Source of the DNA: Paenibacillus sp. FJAT-26967
GTDB lineage: Bacteria; Bacillota; Bacilli; Paenibacillales; NBRC-103111
Assembly (NCBI RefSeq): GCF_001541095.1
Contig: NZ_LMXH01000001.1
Location: 1,190,048 to 1,254,047, forward strand
DNA length: 64,000 bases
Direction: 5' to 3'
In this document: in pieces, positions 1-7,787 of the stretch
Numbering within the stretch: position 1 is the first letter of the stretch
Layout of the letters: each line of letters begins with the position of its first letter
The notes under the pieces: generated by a model
What the model saw: the letters and a program-made list of their open reading frames with translations, nothing else
What the model was told of the DNA's origin: nothing
The model's database searches: none
Position numbers and translations under genes: made by a program

Positions 1-1179
1 GTCCGTTCTTTCGGGGAGACGGCTGAACTGGTGGGAGAACTCGGGACAGCTGCCGTAAAAGGCTACCAAGCATCGGGTGTCGCACCCACGATTAAGCACT
101 TCCCGGGGCATGGCGACACGCAGTCCGATTCTCACCATGCACTGCCGATGATCCCGCATGGTCTGGAGCGGCTGCGGGAGATGGAGTTCGCGCCGTTCGT
201 ACGCGCGATCAACGAAGGTGCAGACGTGATTATGTCTGCGCATGTGATATTCCCGGCGCTGGAGCCCGATGGCCTCCCTTCGACCCTGTCGAAGCGGGTG
301 CTCACGGATCTGCTGCGCGGAGAGCTCGGCTTTGGCGGCGTCATCGTGACGGACTGCCTCGAGATGAGAGCCATTGCCGACCATTACGGCACGGCTGAGG
401 GAGCGGTCATGGCCGTTGAAGCAGGCGCGGATCTGCTGCTCGTCAGCCACAGGCTGCCCCTGCAAATCGAGACAATCGAGAAGCTGGTAGAGGCCGTGGA
501 GTCGGGCCGGATCAGCGAAGCACGTATCGACGAATCTGTTGAACGCTTGCTGCAGCTTAAGCAGAAGCTTAGCATCACGGCGGGCGATGCCAGTCCGGCG
601 GCTGTCTCTGCAGCAGTAGGGCTGCCGGAACATGTGGAGCTCGTGCGTGAGACTTTCAGGAAGAGCGTTACGCTCGTCAAAGACGAGCAGCAGCTGCCTC
701 TTGCATCAGATAAGAAGACGTATGTGATCTGGGCTGAGGTCCGGGCGAATACTCAAATCGATGAGGTCATCGAGCAGGAGGAAACACTCGGTGCTTATTT
801 GGCTGAGACAATCGCAGCGGTGACTGAAACCAGAATTGACACGATGCCAAGCGAGGCAGATGTCGAGCGTGTGCTGAGCGAAAGCAAGGACTATGATCAG
901 GTGATTGTAGTCACGTACAACGCTTCATTCTCGCCGAATCAAATCCGCATCGTCAAAGAACTGGCCGCGAGAGATACTGTTCTCACCGTTGTTGCCGGAC
1001 GCAATCCGTTCGATTATATCGAGTTTCCGGAAGTGAAGACGTATGTGGCCAGTTATGAGAACCGCCCAAATGCGATGTATGCAGTCGCTGATGTGCTGAC
1101 GGGACGTCATCAAGCTGAGGGCAAACTGCCCGTCACATTGACTCCGGAATATTCTTTCGGCTGGTCCGGCCAGGCCTAA
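1..1179 (+). CDS. nagZ: Beta-N-acetylglucosaminidase, NagZ-type GH3 (5' end outside window)
   Basis: The reading frame is open from base 1 and begins mid-protein, so the start lies upstream. Family GH3 removes terminal N-acetylglucosamine from muropeptides or chitooligosaccharides during wall recycling. The visible part carries the hallmark KHFPGHGDT (residues 32-40 of the visible frame), whose Asp-His pair is the acid/base dyad of this subfamily, then the nucleophile loop VTDCLEM near residue 120. About 190 further residues follow, consistent with the C-terminal alpha/beta domain of the two-domain Bacillus NagZ. It is followed by a strong hairpin, so it is probably the last gene of its transcript. 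Family assignment is firm; exact substrate is inferred. Confidence 0.93.
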   Translation, partial: VRSFGETAELVGELGTAAVKGYQASGVAPTIKHFPGHGDTQSDSHHALPMIPHGLERLREMEFAPFVRAINEGADVIMSAHVIFPALEPDGLPSTLSKRVLTDLLRGELGFGGVIVTDCLEMRAIADHYGTAEGAVMAVEAGADLLLVSHRLPLQIETIEKLVEAVESGRISEARIDESVERLLQLKQKLSITAGDASPAAVSAAVGLPEHVELVRETFRKSVTLVKDEQQLPLASDKKTYVIWAEVRANTQIDEVIEQEETLGAYLAETIAAVTETRIDTMPSEADVERVLSESKDYDQVIVVTYNASFSPNQIRIVKELAARDTVLTVVAGRNPFDYIEFPEVKTYVASYENRPNAMYAVADVLTGRHQAEGKLPVTLTPEYSFGWSGQA

Positions 1180-1193
1180 TCCCTAACAATCAT

Positions 1194-1241
1194 AAAGCCC
1201 TGCAAGCAAACGGGAAAGAGACGTTTGTTTACAGGGCTTTT
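1194..1241 (+). terminator. Rho-independent terminator after nagZ
   Basis: Long stem pairing aaagccctgcaagcaaacg with its near complement across a short loop, ending in TTTT. It lies 15 bases after the nagZ stop. Confidence 0.75.
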
Positions 1242-1457
1242 CTTTGAGTACATCCGGAAACAAAAAAACATCCAATAAGTGAAGTGTATTGGTGGGGGAT
1301 ATACCAGAGGGAATAATAGATACAGCCGTCTAATCTCTAAGAGTGACAGATTTTCCAGTCGTGAAGTACAGAAGGGAAAGACACGTGCATACAATAATAA
1401 TGGCCTAGTCTTACGCAGGTCTGTCGCTCTTATCATGGTGCCCTAAGGAGGAAAGGT

Positions 1458-1730
1458 ATGGGAACAAACAGGTTAGCCGGTATACGCAAATTTATTACAC
1501 AAGAAAAAGAAAGGATCTTGTTAAATATCCGCAACGGTACGATCGGCCGGGAACAGGCAACCGGAAGTCTCAATACCTTGTATCAGCTTGCAGCGGATAT
1601 TCATGATATTAATTATATGAAGGAGCTCAGCTCCACAATTGCACTGCTGCGCTCTGCTTCAGATACTTGGCAAGGGCAAGGAATTTATGTGAATAAAACA
1701 GCGAATTCTGCACCTTATCCACCAGGTTGA
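1458..1730 (+). CDS. Small conserved hypothetical protein (90 aa)
   Basis: I do not recognise the family. The ATG follows an excellent ribosome site (AAGGAGGAAAGGT, 6-7 base spacing), which supports expression. The protein is soluble, with no signal peptide or membrane segment. Its first two thirds look helical, with charged heptads (KFITQEKERILLNIRNGTI), and the tail is polar and ends SAPYPPG. It stands alone between a terminator and the divergent sda/spo0M region. Confidence 0.7.
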   Translation: MGTNRLAGIRKFITQEKERILLNIRNGTIGREQATGSLNTLYQLAADIHDINYMKELSSTIALLRSASDTWQGQGIYVNKTANSAPYPPG

Positions 1731-1774
1731 CTCATGCGTTCAAATCCAGAATAGGGGAAGCTTTGGTATAAAGA

Positions 1775-1912
1775 TTAATATAAATTGCGGCGTCTGATCT
1801 CGGAAGCTAGCTGTTGCAGAAATTCAGCACCCAGCTTATTTTGAAGAGCTTGGACGAAACAATCGAGCAGTTGATAGTCACTAAGCAGCTCTACCGGTGA
1901 TTTTTTCAGCAT
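1775..1912 (-). CDS. sda: Sda, sporulation histidine kinase inhibitor
   Basis: A 45-codon gene reading leftward. The protein has LSDYQLLDCFVQALQNK followed by EFLQQLASEIRRRNL, which matches the Sda helical hairpin of Bacillus (LSDELLIESYF... FIELIENEIKRRSL) in length, register and the basic C-terminal end. Sda binds KinA/KinB and blocks autophosphorylation, delaying sporulation when DNA replication is disturbed. A GGGATGAT ribosome site lies about 7 bases before the ATG. I saw no perfect DnaA box upstream, although sda is DnaA-controlled in B. subtilis. It sits next to spo0M, so two sporulation regulators share this region. Confidence 0.85.
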   Translation of the reverse strand: MLKKSPVELLSDYQLLDCFVQALQNKLGAEFLQQLASEIRRRNLY

Positions 1913-2065
1913 GACAATCATCCCTTTATGAATATTATGGTAAACGTGGGTACAATCTTATAATAAAAGATTCAAATCGTTTCGTCAGCGCAAATTCTAT
2001 TACGCACCTGCGCGTTTATTTTTACACTTTCATGCAGTTTTTTCTTCCAAAAAACGATAAAAACG

Positions 2066-2133
2066 ACCTGTTCCCTTCCATTTGAAAGGGGCTTTCGTCC
2101 TACGGAGTAAAATAGAAAGTCCCGAAACCAGGT
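2066..2133. other. Structured intergenic stretch, possible RNA element
   Basis: No ORF is visible. Bases 2088-2096 (ggggctttc) pair fully with 2115-2123 (gaaagtccc), with one G-U. Bases 2066-2070 (acctg) can enclose this by pairing with 2129-2133 (caggt), and a further ccctt/aaggg hairpin is possible. Read on the minus strand, the enclosing helix is followed by a T-rich run, as in a terminator or small RNA upstream of sda. I cannot match it to a known RNA family. Confidence 0.3.
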
Positions 2134-2227
2134 ATAAGGAACGGCTTTTCTACAGAATGACTGGAATTTTGCAGTTGAAAACTGTAAAGACTGCTCATTT
2201 TACAAACAGCTGCTGGAAAAACTTTTT

Positions 2228-2256
2228 GCGACAATAACGTATAAATCGTGTATAAT
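2228..2256 (+). promoter_or_regulatory. Candidate SigA promoter of spo0M
   Basis: GCGACA (-35, four of six consensus bases), 17-base spacer, then a perfect TATAAT at 2251-2256. It lies 46 bases before the spo0M ATG. The spo0M gene of B. subtilis is SigH-dependent, so this assignment is only a sequence match. Confidence 0.5.
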
Positions 2257-2301
2257 TTTCTCAAAGATTTCTATTTTTTACTAGGTTCAGGAGGATGAAG
2301 C

Positions 2302-3075
2302 ATGTCGTTTTTCCAACGAATGTTAGCAAGTATCGGATTCGGCTCGGCTCAGGTCGATACCAGGCTTAGCAAAAGCTGCTATTACCCGGGAGAAGAAGTC
2401 GAAGGTGTTGTACATATTCGCAGCGGACAGATTGAACAGCATATTGAAGAAATCTATATTTCACTAGTGACGCAATATAAACGTGAAGCAAATGATAGAA
2501 CCGTAACGGAGACGAGGGAAATCGCCAAATATTTAGTGTCCGATCCATTTACGCTGAGACCAAATGAAGAGACGGAAGTTCCGTTTCGATTCAGGCTGGC
2601 GGATCATACGCCTCTGACTGTGGGACGCACACCGGTGTGGTTCTCGACAGGGCTGGACATCTCAAGCGCGATAGATCCAAACGACTCGGATCGGATTGAG
2701 GTTATCCCCTCTCCCGATATGCAGGTGGTGTTTGATGCTTTAAGCGAGCTTGGATTCCGGTTAAGAGAAGCGGATGTTCAGCAGTCATCCCGTTACGGCG
2801 GCCGTATCGGACTCATACAAGAGTTTGAATTCGTCCCTACCGGGCACTTCCGGAGCGATTTAGACGAACTGGAAGTTATTTTCCTTCCCGCTTCGGAAGG
2901 TACTGAACTGCTGATACAAATTGACCGGAGGGTCAGGGGGTTCGGGAGTTTCATTTCCGAGGCTTTCGACGCGGATGAAAGTCTGGTCAGGTTACGCATT
3001 CATCCGGATGATTTGCAAAGCGGTTCCGGCCACATTGCGAATATACTGGCTCATCTCATCCAGGATCATATTTAA
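2302..3075 (+). CDS. spo0M: Spo0M-like sporulation-control protein
   Basis: A 257-residue cytoplasmic protein of the SpoOM (arrestin-like) family; the length is the family's usual one. It opens with SFFQRMLASIGFGSAQVDT and has the typical YYPGEEVEGVVHIRSG strand pair near residues 27-45 and a second beta domain with the conserved LGFRLREADV near residue 150. In Bacillus, Spo0M modulates entry into sporulation and affects cell shape. The start is set by CAGGAGG 7 bases upstream. It is monocistronic, ending at a strong hairpin. Confidence 0.92.
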   Translation: MSFFQRMLASIGFGSAQVDTRLSKSCYYPGEEVEGVVHIRSGQIEQHIEEIYISLVTQYKREANDRTVTETREIAKYLVSDPFTLRPNEETEVPFRFRLADHTPLTVGRTPVWFSTGLDISSAIDPNDSDRIEVIPSPDMQVVFDALSELGFRLREADVQQSSRYGGRIGLIQEFEFVPTGHFRSDLDELEVIFLPASEGTELLIQIDRRVRGFGSFISEAFDADESLVRLRIHPDDLQSGSGHIANILAHLIQDHI

Positions 3076-3098
3076 TAGCAACAAACCAGGCCATAAGA

Positions 3099-3136
3099 GC
3101 GGCCGAAGCGCAGATTTACGCTTCGGCCGTTTTTTA
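3099..3136 (+). terminator. Terminator after spo0M
   Basis: Ten-base perfect stem ggccgaagcg/cgcttcggcc with an 8-base loop, followed by GTTTTTT. Confidence 0.85.
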
Positions 3137-3232
3137 CCGTTTATAAGAGCGGAACCGGAGTTTGATTTTGCAGGAACGGAATGATATGATCTTAACAATC
3201 TTTCAACGAAACCGCGGGGAGGGTACCGTACT

Positions 3233-3784
3233 ATGAAAGCTTTAATCGTCATCGATTATACGTACGATTTTGTAGAAGGAATGCTGCCTGTAGGGGAGCC
3301 GGCGGTAGCTATCGAGGATCGCATTGCAGAACTGACAGAAGAGTTCGCCCACAGGGGGGACTACGTTGTGATGGCAGTGGATTATCACCGGCTCAATGAA
3401 CCGGATCATCCGGAGACGCTGTTGTTTCCTCCGCACAATATTGAAGGCACGAGCGGGCGCGAACTGTACGGCCGCCTAAAAGCCGTGTATGAAGAGCATC
3501 AAGATCAAATCGTATGGATGGACAAAACACGATACAGCGCGTTCTGCGGAACCGACCTGGAGCTTCAGCTCAGATCCCGAGGAATTCAAGAAGTGCATCT
3601 GATTGGAGTCTGCACGGACATCTGTGTCCTGCATACGGCGGTTGACGCTTATAACAAAGCTTTTGACATTTATGTTCATGAGGATGCCGTGGCAAGTTTT
3701 AACCCGGCTGGACATGAGTTTGCGTTAGGTCATTTCCGTACGACGCTGGGCGCTAAAATAGTGAAGAACGGCGTTACCATCTAA
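3233..3784 (+). CDS. pncA: Nicotinamidase
   Basis: A 183-residue isochorismatase-fold hydrolase converting nicotinamide to nicotinate for NAD salvage. The catalytic triad is visible as D8 (IVIDYTYDF), K98 (MDKTRYSAF) and C131 (GVCTDICVLHTA). D50, H52 and H68 are placed to bind the metal ion. It matches the Firmicute YueJ subtype. It starts at ATG 3233 behind GGGGAGGG and lies 36 bases before pncB, so the two steps of salvage are co-transcribed. Confidence 0.95.
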   Translation: MKALIVIDYTYDFVEGMLPVGEPAVAIEDRIAELTEEFAHRGDYVVMAVDYHRLNEPDHPETLLFPPHNIEGTSGRELYGRLKAVYEEHQDQIVWMDKTRYSAFCGTDLELQLRSRGIQEVHLIGVCTDICVLHTAVDAYNKAFDIYVHEDAVASFNPAGHEFALGHFRTTLGAKIVKNGVTI

Positions 3785-3820
3785 CTTTCCATAGAGCAGC
3801 AAGGACAGGTGAACTTAATC

Positions 3821-5269
3821 ATGAGCACTTTACCGAATCTGACGTTACATACTGATAAATATCAAATTAATATGATGTATGCCCATTGGAAGAACGGCAC
3901 CCATCATCAGAGAGCGGTGTTCGAATCTTTTTTTCGAAAGCTGCCTTTTGGCAACGGTTATGCGGTCTTTGCGGGATTGCAGCGGCTGATCGATTATGTG
4001 AACGATTTGAAATTCGATGAGCAGGCGATCCGTTATTTAAGCACACAGGAAGAAAATTACGATCCGGGATTTCTGGACGAGCTGAGAGCGTTCCGTTTCC
4101 AAGGCTCCATCTATTCGATGGAGGAAGGAACACTGGTCTTTGCGAATGAACCTCTTGTGCGGGTGGAGGGAACCATTTTTGAAACGCAGCTGGTTGAGAC
4201 GGCTCTCCTGAACTTTATCAACTACCAGACACTAATCGCAACGAAGGCCTCACGCATCAAAAATGTATCGCCTCAAGATACTTTCCTTGAGTTCGGGACC
4301 CGCCGGGCACAGGAAGCAGACGCGGCTGTCTGGGGGGCCCGCGCTTCCTACATCGCCGGATTCGATGCGACTTCGAATGTGCTGGCGGGGATGATGTTCG
4401 GTATACCTGCCAAAGGCACGCACGCTCATTCCTGGGTTCAGGCACACGAGACGGAAGAAGAGGCGTTCGAGCGGTATGCGGACGCGCTGCCGGATCAGGT
4501 CACACTGCTTGTCGATACGTATCATACGCTTAAAAGCGGCGTGCCCAATGCCATCAAGACGGCTAAGCGGATGGAAGAGCGCGGCAAGCGTATGAACGCG
4601 ATTCGCCTGGATAGCGGGGACCTTGCGTATTTATCCGTGAAGGCCCGCCAGATGCTGGATGAGGCGGGTCTGGATTATGTGAAGATTGTGGTCTCGAATG
4701 ATCTTGATGAGAATACCATTCTGAATCTGAAGGCTCAAGGGGCGCGAATCAATACATGGGGCGTAGGGACACAACTGATTACAGCTGCGGATCAACCTTC
4801 TCTGGGCGGAGTCTACAAGCTGGTTGCTATAGAGAACAGTAAGGGCGAACTCGTTCCGACGATCAAAATATCCGGTAATCCGGAGAAGGTGTCTACCCCT
4901 GGCTGGAAGGATGTTTACCGGATTCTCGGGTCCGACACAGGCAAGGCCATCGCAGATTATATCGTCCTTCATGATGAGACGGACGTACAGGAAGGCAGGA
5001 AGATTAAACTGTTCGATCCCGTGCATCCGTATATCTACAAGTATGTAGATGAGTATGCAGCGATTCCACTGCTGAAACCGGTATTTGTGGACGGGAAACA
5101 GGTTTATGAGGCTCCTTCGCTGGATCAAATACGGGAACACCACCGCCGTCAGATGGATATGTTCTGGCCGGAGTATCTGCGCAAGTTGAATCCTGAGAAA
5201 TATGCTGTAGATTTGAGTACACGAACATGGGAAATGAAAATGAGTATGATCGAGAAAATGAACAGATAG
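3821..5269 (+). CDS. pncB: Nicotinate phosphoribosyltransferase
   Basis: Makes nicotinate mononucleotide from nicotinate and PRPP, following PncA. The 482-residue length fits the Firmicute YueK type. Conserved stretches include the N-terminal TDKYQINMMYAHW, the FGTRRAQ loop, AIRLDSGDL near residue 255 and INTWGVGTQL near residue 305. An in-frame GTG exists at 3809, but AGGTGA lies 8 bases before ATG 3821, so the latter is preferred. A hairpin follows the stop. Confidence 0.95.
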   Translation: MSTLPNLTLHTDKYQINMMYAHWKNGTHHQRAVFESFFRKLPFGNGYAVFAGLQRLIDYVNDLKFDEQAIRYLSTQEENYDPGFLDELRAFRFQGSIYSMEEGTLVFANEPLVRVEGTIFETQLVETALLNFINYQTLIATKASRIKNVSPQDTFLEFGTRRAQEADAAVWGARASYIAGFDATSNVLAGMMFGIPAKGTHAHSWVQAHETEEEAFERYADALPDQVTLLVDTYHTLKSGVPNAIKTAKRMEERGKRMNAIRLDSGDLAYLSVKARQMLDEAGLDYVKIVVSNDLDENTILNLKAQGARINTWGVGTQLITAADQPSLGGVYKLVAIENSKGELVPTIKISGNPEKVSTPGWKDVYRILGSDTGKAIADYIVLHDETDVQEGRKIKLFDPVHPYIYKYVDEYAAIPLLKPVFVDGKQVYEAPSLDQIREHHRRQMDMFWPEYLRKLNPEKYAVDLSTRTWEMKMSMIEKMNR

Positions 5270-5299
5270 CGATGAAGGAATAGACATGAACGGATAGTA

Positions 5300-5348
5300 A
5301 AAGCCCATCGACCGCCGACAACATCTTCGGCAGCCGATGGGCTTTCTT
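5300..5348. terminator. Bidirectional terminator between pncB and the MFS gene
   Basis: Eleven-base stem aaagcccatcg/cgatgggcttt, A-rich on the left and TTTC on the right, between convergent genes. Confidence 0.75.
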
Positions 5349-5365
5349 ATGCGGTAAACCGGCTG

Positions 5366-6694
5366 TTAAGCCACCTTATTCTCCTTGGGGATACGGGCGT
5401 GGACAAATAATCCGATGATGACCATGATGAGCAGGGAGCCCAGGGCAATCCGGCTTGCCAGGGTGCCGTAGTCCTGCAGCGTGTAAGTCAGCGTACCGTA
5501 CAGCAGCGGACCGGCAATAGAGGAGACTTTACCGGAGAAGGCAAACAAGCCGAAAAACTGTCCGCGCTTGTCCGGCGGAGAAAGTTCCACGATCAAGGTC
5601 CGGGAAGTTACCCACATGGAGCCCATAGAGATGCCGTAAATAACGCCGGCTGCCCAGAACATGGTCTCATTAACGGCTAGTGTTCCAAGCGCGATTGCGG
5701 CTATCAGCAGAACGGCAACGGAAGTCACAGCGCTTTTGGCGCCGTAACGCCGCGTTATATAACCGAATATAAAGGAGCCGAAAATACTCGAGACGGTTGC
5801 CGCGAGATACAGGATGAGAAACCTGTCTGTCGTGAAGCCGACTACGGTTTTAGCATAAACCGCCATGACGGAAATGGCTGTTTGGAGCGCGTCATTGAAG
5901 AAGAAAAACGCGACCATGAACAGGAAGATGGGGCGGTATTTTTTCATCTCCTTAAAGGTCGTTATAATTTCCTTGTAGCCGCTCAAAAAGCCGGTTCTGA
6001 CTGCGGCTGACTTCTTCTCTCCAGAGGATTCCTTATAGAACAGAATGATCGGCAAGGAAAAGAGCAGATACAGAAGCGCGCTGGGCATAAACGTCTGCTC
6101 GTAATGCTGCCCGCTGGCGAGCGGGTACACGGCTAGTCCGATCAGGGTACCGAAATAACCGAGCGCTACCCCAAACCCGGAGATTAAAGGGATTTCTTTG
6201 GGGCCTCCCAGATCCGAGATCATAGCATCGTAGAATACAACAGATGAACTGAAGAAGAACTTCGCGATCACAAAACAAAGCAAGACGCTTGCGATGCCAG
6301 CCGGCATGCCCAGCACGTAAGCTCCGGAGCCCCAGGACGATGCGAGCGCCATCAGCATGGTAAAGGCAATGGCAAGGAGGGTAAACGGCACCAGCGCCCC
6401 CTTTTTGCGGCCTGTACGGTCCATCCATACGCCATATAGCGGACTGAGCAGGACGATCAGCAGACCGGACAGCGCATTGGAGTAAGTGATAAACGTACTT
6501 GCAACCTGGTCTAGCCGAGCGTCTCCTCCGATAACCTGAGTCAAGTAGAAGGGGAAGAACAAAGTCACGATGTTCGAAGAGAAAATCGTATTCGCCAGGT
6601 CGTTCAGTCCCCAGGATAACACGGGGCGTGACAGGAACAGCTTGCGGCCTTTGGCCGGGGGAGGAACTTGTGGAGCGGGATTCGTCTGCGCCAT
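5366..6694 (-). CDS. MFS transporter, UMF1/Atg22-like
   Basis: A 442-residue membrane protein with about 12 hydrophobic segments. The N-terminal SWGLNDLANTIFSSN leading into FFPFYL is the signature of the UMF1 (Atg22-related) branch of the major facilitator superfamily. A GRKKGA loop between helices 2 and 3 is the usual MFS motif A region. The substrate is unknown; relatives have been linked to amino-acid or metabolite efflux. GGAAGG precedes the ATG. It is convergent with pncB and divergent from the sirtuin gene. Confidence 0.85.
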   Translation of the reverse strand: MAQTNPAPQVPPPAKGRKLFLSRPVLSWGLNDLANTIFSSNIVTLFFPFYLTQVIGGDARLDQVASTFITYSNALSGLLIVLLSPLYGVWMDRTGRKKGALVPFTLLAIAFTMLMALASSWGSGAYVLGMPAGIASVLLCFVIAKFFFSSSVVFYDAMISDLGGPKEIPLISGFGVALGYFGTLIGLAVYPLASGQHYEQTFMPSALLYLLFSLPIILFYKESSGEKKSAAVRTGFLSGYKEIITTFKEMKKYRPIFLFMVAFFFFNDALQTAISVMAVYAKTVVGFTTDRFLILYLAATVSSIFGSFIFGYITRRYGAKSAVTSVAVLLIAAIALGTLAVNETMFWAAGVIYGISMGSMWVTSRTLIVELSPPDKRGQFFGLFAFSGKVSSIAGPLLYGTLTYTLQDYGTLASRIALGSLLIMVIIGLFVHARIPKENKVA

Positions 6695-6885
6695 GATGCA
6701 CCTTCCTTCTTTTTTAGCATGTGAAGTTATTCACTCAGGCCATAGGCTTAGTACACACTTATTCGTGTGGACGGTCAGGAATTCCTTTCCTTTACAGAAA
6801 TTTTGCAATCGTTTGCTTGGCGGTTATCAAAATCAGCTACAATAAGGATAAGGAAGTCAGGATCATGGATAAAGGAGGTATGGAT

Positions 6886-7647
6886 ATGAAGGATAACTGG
6901 AAAATACTTGAAGATTTCATAGAACAAAGTAAACGGATCGTGTTCTTCGGAGGAGCCGGAATATCAACGGAAAGCGGAATACCCGACTTTCGTTCGGCGA
7001 GCGGTTTGTACAGCAAAGGCGGCGGTTACGCGTATCCGCCGGAGGTCATGCTCAGCCGCAGCTTCTTCATGCGTGAGCCGGAGCTGTTCTACTCGTTCTA
7101 CCGGGGTGAGATGCTGCATCCCGAAGCGAAGCCCAATCCCGGCCACCGGGCGCTCGCGGAGCTGGAGAAGCGCGGCAAGCTGACAGCCGTCATTACACAG
7201 AACATTGACGGGCTGCATCAGCTCGCGGGAAGCCGCCATGTATTAGAGCTGCACGGGTCTGTGCTGCGCAACACTTGCATGGAGTGCGGGGCTTCTTACG
7301 GGCTGGAGGCTGTCACGGACAGCCCTGAGATCATCCCGCGCTGCAGTGTCTGCGGCGGGATGATCAAGCCGGACGTCGTCCTCTATGAAGAAGGCCTGGA
7401 TGCCGCCGTTCTGAATGAAGCGGCGTACCGCATCGCAGAAGCCGATTTGCTCCTTGTAGGGGGAACGTCGCTGACCGTGCAGCCCGCCGCTGGTTTAGTC
7501 CGTCGCTTCAGAGGAGACAAGCTTGCGCTGATCAACCGGAATCCGACTCCTTACGATGCAGACGCCGCTTGTGTTATCCGGGAGCCTATCGGACAAGTAC
7601 TGGGGAGTATTCTCGGTATAGAAGAGGAGCCCGCTCCCGGTTTCTGA
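6886..7647 (+). CDS. SIR2-family NAD-dependent protein deacylase
   Basis: A 253-residue sirtuin removing acetyl or acyl groups from protein lysines at the cost of NAD. Visible motifs, in order, are FFGGAGISTESGIPDFR (residues 20-36), TQNIDGLH, the catalytic His in LELHGS, and two Cys-x2-Cys pairs (CMEC and CSVC) for structural zinc. Upstream in-frame starts exist, but AAAGGAGG at 6871-6878 sits 7 bases before ATG 6886. The nearby NAD-salvage pair is a plausible metabolic link, though not an operon. Counterpart of srtN/cobB. Confidence 0.93.
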   Translation: MKDNWKILEDFIEQSKRIVFFGGAGISTESGIPDFRSASGLYSKGGGYAYPPEVMLSRSFFMREPELFYSFYRGEMLHPEAKPNPGHRALAELEKRGKLTAVITQNIDGLHQLAGSRHVLELHGSVLRNTCMECGASYGLEAVTDSPEIIPRCSVCGGMIKPDVVLYEEGLDAAVLNEAAYRIAEADLLLVGGTSLTVQPAAGLVRRFRGDKLALINRNPTPYDADAACVIREPIGQVLGSILGIEEEPAPGF

Positions 7648-7787
7648 TTTTTTTGGTGGAATGGGGAACGGAATTGACAGGAATTACTTAAGGAAAGATC
7701 GAATGACGAAAGAGAAGCAGATATGAAATCACCCAGGTGATCCTATGCTCAACTTCAACAGGGGCAGACCCGAAAGAGGAGAAGAAT

